Position numbers and translations under genes: made by a program
Assembly: GCF_051401765.1 (NCBI RefSeq)
Contig: NW_027480596.1
Span: 1 to 64,000 of the forward strand
Reading direction: 5' to 3'
Source of the DNA: Calliopsis andreniformis
Lineage: Eukaryota > Arthropoda > Insecta > Hymenoptera > Andrenidae
DNA: 64,000 nucleotides
The notes under the pieces: model-generated
Told to the model about the DNA's origin: nothing
The model's database searches: none
The model's input: only the letters and a program-made list of their open reading frames with translations
Shown here: piece after piece, positions 63,385 to 64,000 of the stretch
Layout: every line of letters begins with the position of its first letter
How positions within the stretch are numbered: position 1 is the stretch's first letter

Positions 63385-64000
63385 CAATTCTCAACCCTCA
63401 ATCCTTAATCCTCAGACCTCAAACATCAATATTCAGCCCTCAGTCCTCGTCCTCAATCCACAACCCTCAATCCTCAGTCCTCAATATTCAATCATCAATA
63501 TTCAATCTTCAATCCTCAATCCTCAATCCTCAATCCTCAATTCTGAATCCTCAATCTTCAATCCTCAATCCTCAATCCTCAATACTCAATCCTCAATCTT
63601 CAATCCTCAATACCCACTCCTCAATCTTCAATCCTCAATCCTCAATCCGCAATCCTAATTCCTCAATCCTCATTCTTCAATCATCAATACCCAATCCTCA
63701 ATTTCAATCCTCAATCCTCAATCCTCAATTCTCAATCCTCAATCCTCAGTCCTCAGTCCTCAGTCCTCAGTGCGCACACCGCAATCCTCAACCCTCAGCC
63801 CTCATTCTCCATCCTCAATCGTCAATCCTCAACCCTCAATCTTCAATCCTCAATTCTCAATCTTCAATCCTCGATCCTGAATCATCAATACTCAATCCTC
63901 AATCCTCAGGCATCAATACTCAATCTTCAATACTCAATCCTCAATCCTCAATCCTCAATCCTCAATCCTCAACCCTCAATCCTCAGGCATCAATACTCAA
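63385..64000 (+). repeat. Terminal segment related to 3.9-4.3 and 5.9-6.4 kb
   Basis: N near 63,415, three CAGTCCT units and a CAGT start at 63,747-63,771, CACACCGCAATCC and CTCATTCTCCATCC follow the order of 5,882-6,420 at an offset of about 57.49 kb. The string GTGCGCAC at 63,770-63,777 is an 8-bp palindrome not seen elsewhere. After CAGGCATCAATAC (about 63,906) the order resembles 1,268-1,350. The array continues past the window. Confidence 0.82.

Larger units (their letters stand above)
1..64000 (+). repeat. Heptanucleotide satellite array, unit CCTCAAT
   Basis: The whole window is head-to-tail copies of a 7-bp unit, CCTCAAT, always in the same orientation. The consensus unit has three C, two T, two A and no G, so the + strand is almost free of G. 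Most departures are single substitutions in the unit (TCTTCAA, TACTCAA, TCATCAA, TCGTCAA, TTCTCAA, TCCTCAG). Some are small indels that shift the 7-bp phase, such as CAATTTCAATCC and CAATAATCAATC. The array reaches both ends of the window, so its true length exceeds 64 kb. Such size and higher-order structure is typical of eukaryotic heterochromatic satellites; I infer that setting and cannot name the organism. It is not a telomere repeat of any common type. Confidence 0.98.

Noticed and set aside
63770..63777. GTGCGCAC palindrome as a regulatory site
   Set aside because: Single occurrence in a variable part of a CAGTCCT run; the related copies at 4.1 and 6.3 kb lack it, so chance substitutions are enough.
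1..64000. CRISPR array
   Set aside because: Unit is 7 bp, contiguous, with no unique spacers of constant length.
1..64000. Telomeric or interstitial telomere repeat
   Set aside because: CCTCAAT/TTGAGGA-type units do not match the common telomere motifs (TTAGGG, TTTAGGG, TTAGG), and the variant load with kilobase higher-order structure is unlike a telomere.
1..64000. CENP-B box or similar centromere protein motif
   Set aside because: No TTCG...CGGG arrangement was seen; GG on the + strand is almost absent.
1..64000. Triplex-forming mirror (H-DNA) polypurine tract
   Set aside because: Each heptamer has AA next to pyrimidines, so neither strand is a continuous purine run.

Overview
This window looks like one continuous block of satellite DNA. 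From the first base to the last it is built from a 7-bp unit, CCTCAAT on the + strand (TTGAGGA family on the - strand), roughly nine thousand units including variants. The array runs off both ends. I see no convincing protein gene, RNA gene, transposon, CRISPR array, promoter or origin. The setting is most likely eukaryotic heterochromatin; nothing in the sequence lets me name the species or the chromosome position.

The 7-mer is not homogeneous. Common variants are TCTTCAA, TACTCAA, TCATCAA, TCGTCAA, TTCTCAA and TCCTCAG, and rare variant strings act as landmarks. The main landmark (here L, about 130 bp) carries the 10-bp perfect palindrome AGAATATTCT. It occurs 36 times recognisably (33 exact palindromes), plus four strongly decayed copies. 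Other landmarks are N (GACCTCAAACATCAAT type), D (AATTCCCAAACC followed by GATCATCCATCATC), T (TCTTATATCC) and E (GACCCTTAGC). Shuffled and duplicated combinations of these form higher-order repeats of about 1 to 6.4 kb.

Layout: 1-8.9 kb is a 6.4-kb tandem duplication that contains an internal 2.0-2.2 kb duplication. 9-12.2 kb and 18.4-20.8 kb carry two copies of a 1.1-kb segment 10.25 kb apart. 12.2-18.4 kb is two copies of a roughly 3.1-3.4 kb unit, the second a mosaic. 20.8-42 kb is the largest and busiest domain, with six D+L units, a 4.7-4.9 kb duplication, a 1,023-bp direct tandem and an 18-kb-distant duplication. 42-45.4 kb is a 1.8-kb tandem pair without L. 45.8-48.7 kb is a mixed segment holding an old, degenerate island. 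48.7-53.1 kb is a 2,335-bp-period pair, with a third, more diverged copy at 55.8-57.6 kb. 53.1-63.4 kb holds six copies of a 1.2-1.7 kb unit. The last 0.6 kb returns to the module type seen at 3.9-4.3 and 5.9-6.4 kb.

The long + strand open frames (up to 879 codons) follow from the arithmetic of the repeat. A stop-free 7-mer reads as the same seven residues (S-I-L-N-P-Q-S) in all three + frames, while the opposite strand has a TGA every 21 nt in every frame. They are not annotated as genes. What deserves a second look is the array's history (recent, near-identical duplications beside an old island about 9% diverged), the recurrent palindromic landmark that matches the paired heat-shock-element form AGAAnnTTCT, and the extreme strand asymmetry. 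All comparisons were made by eye, so segment ends are approximate to a few heptamers unless a marker position is given.
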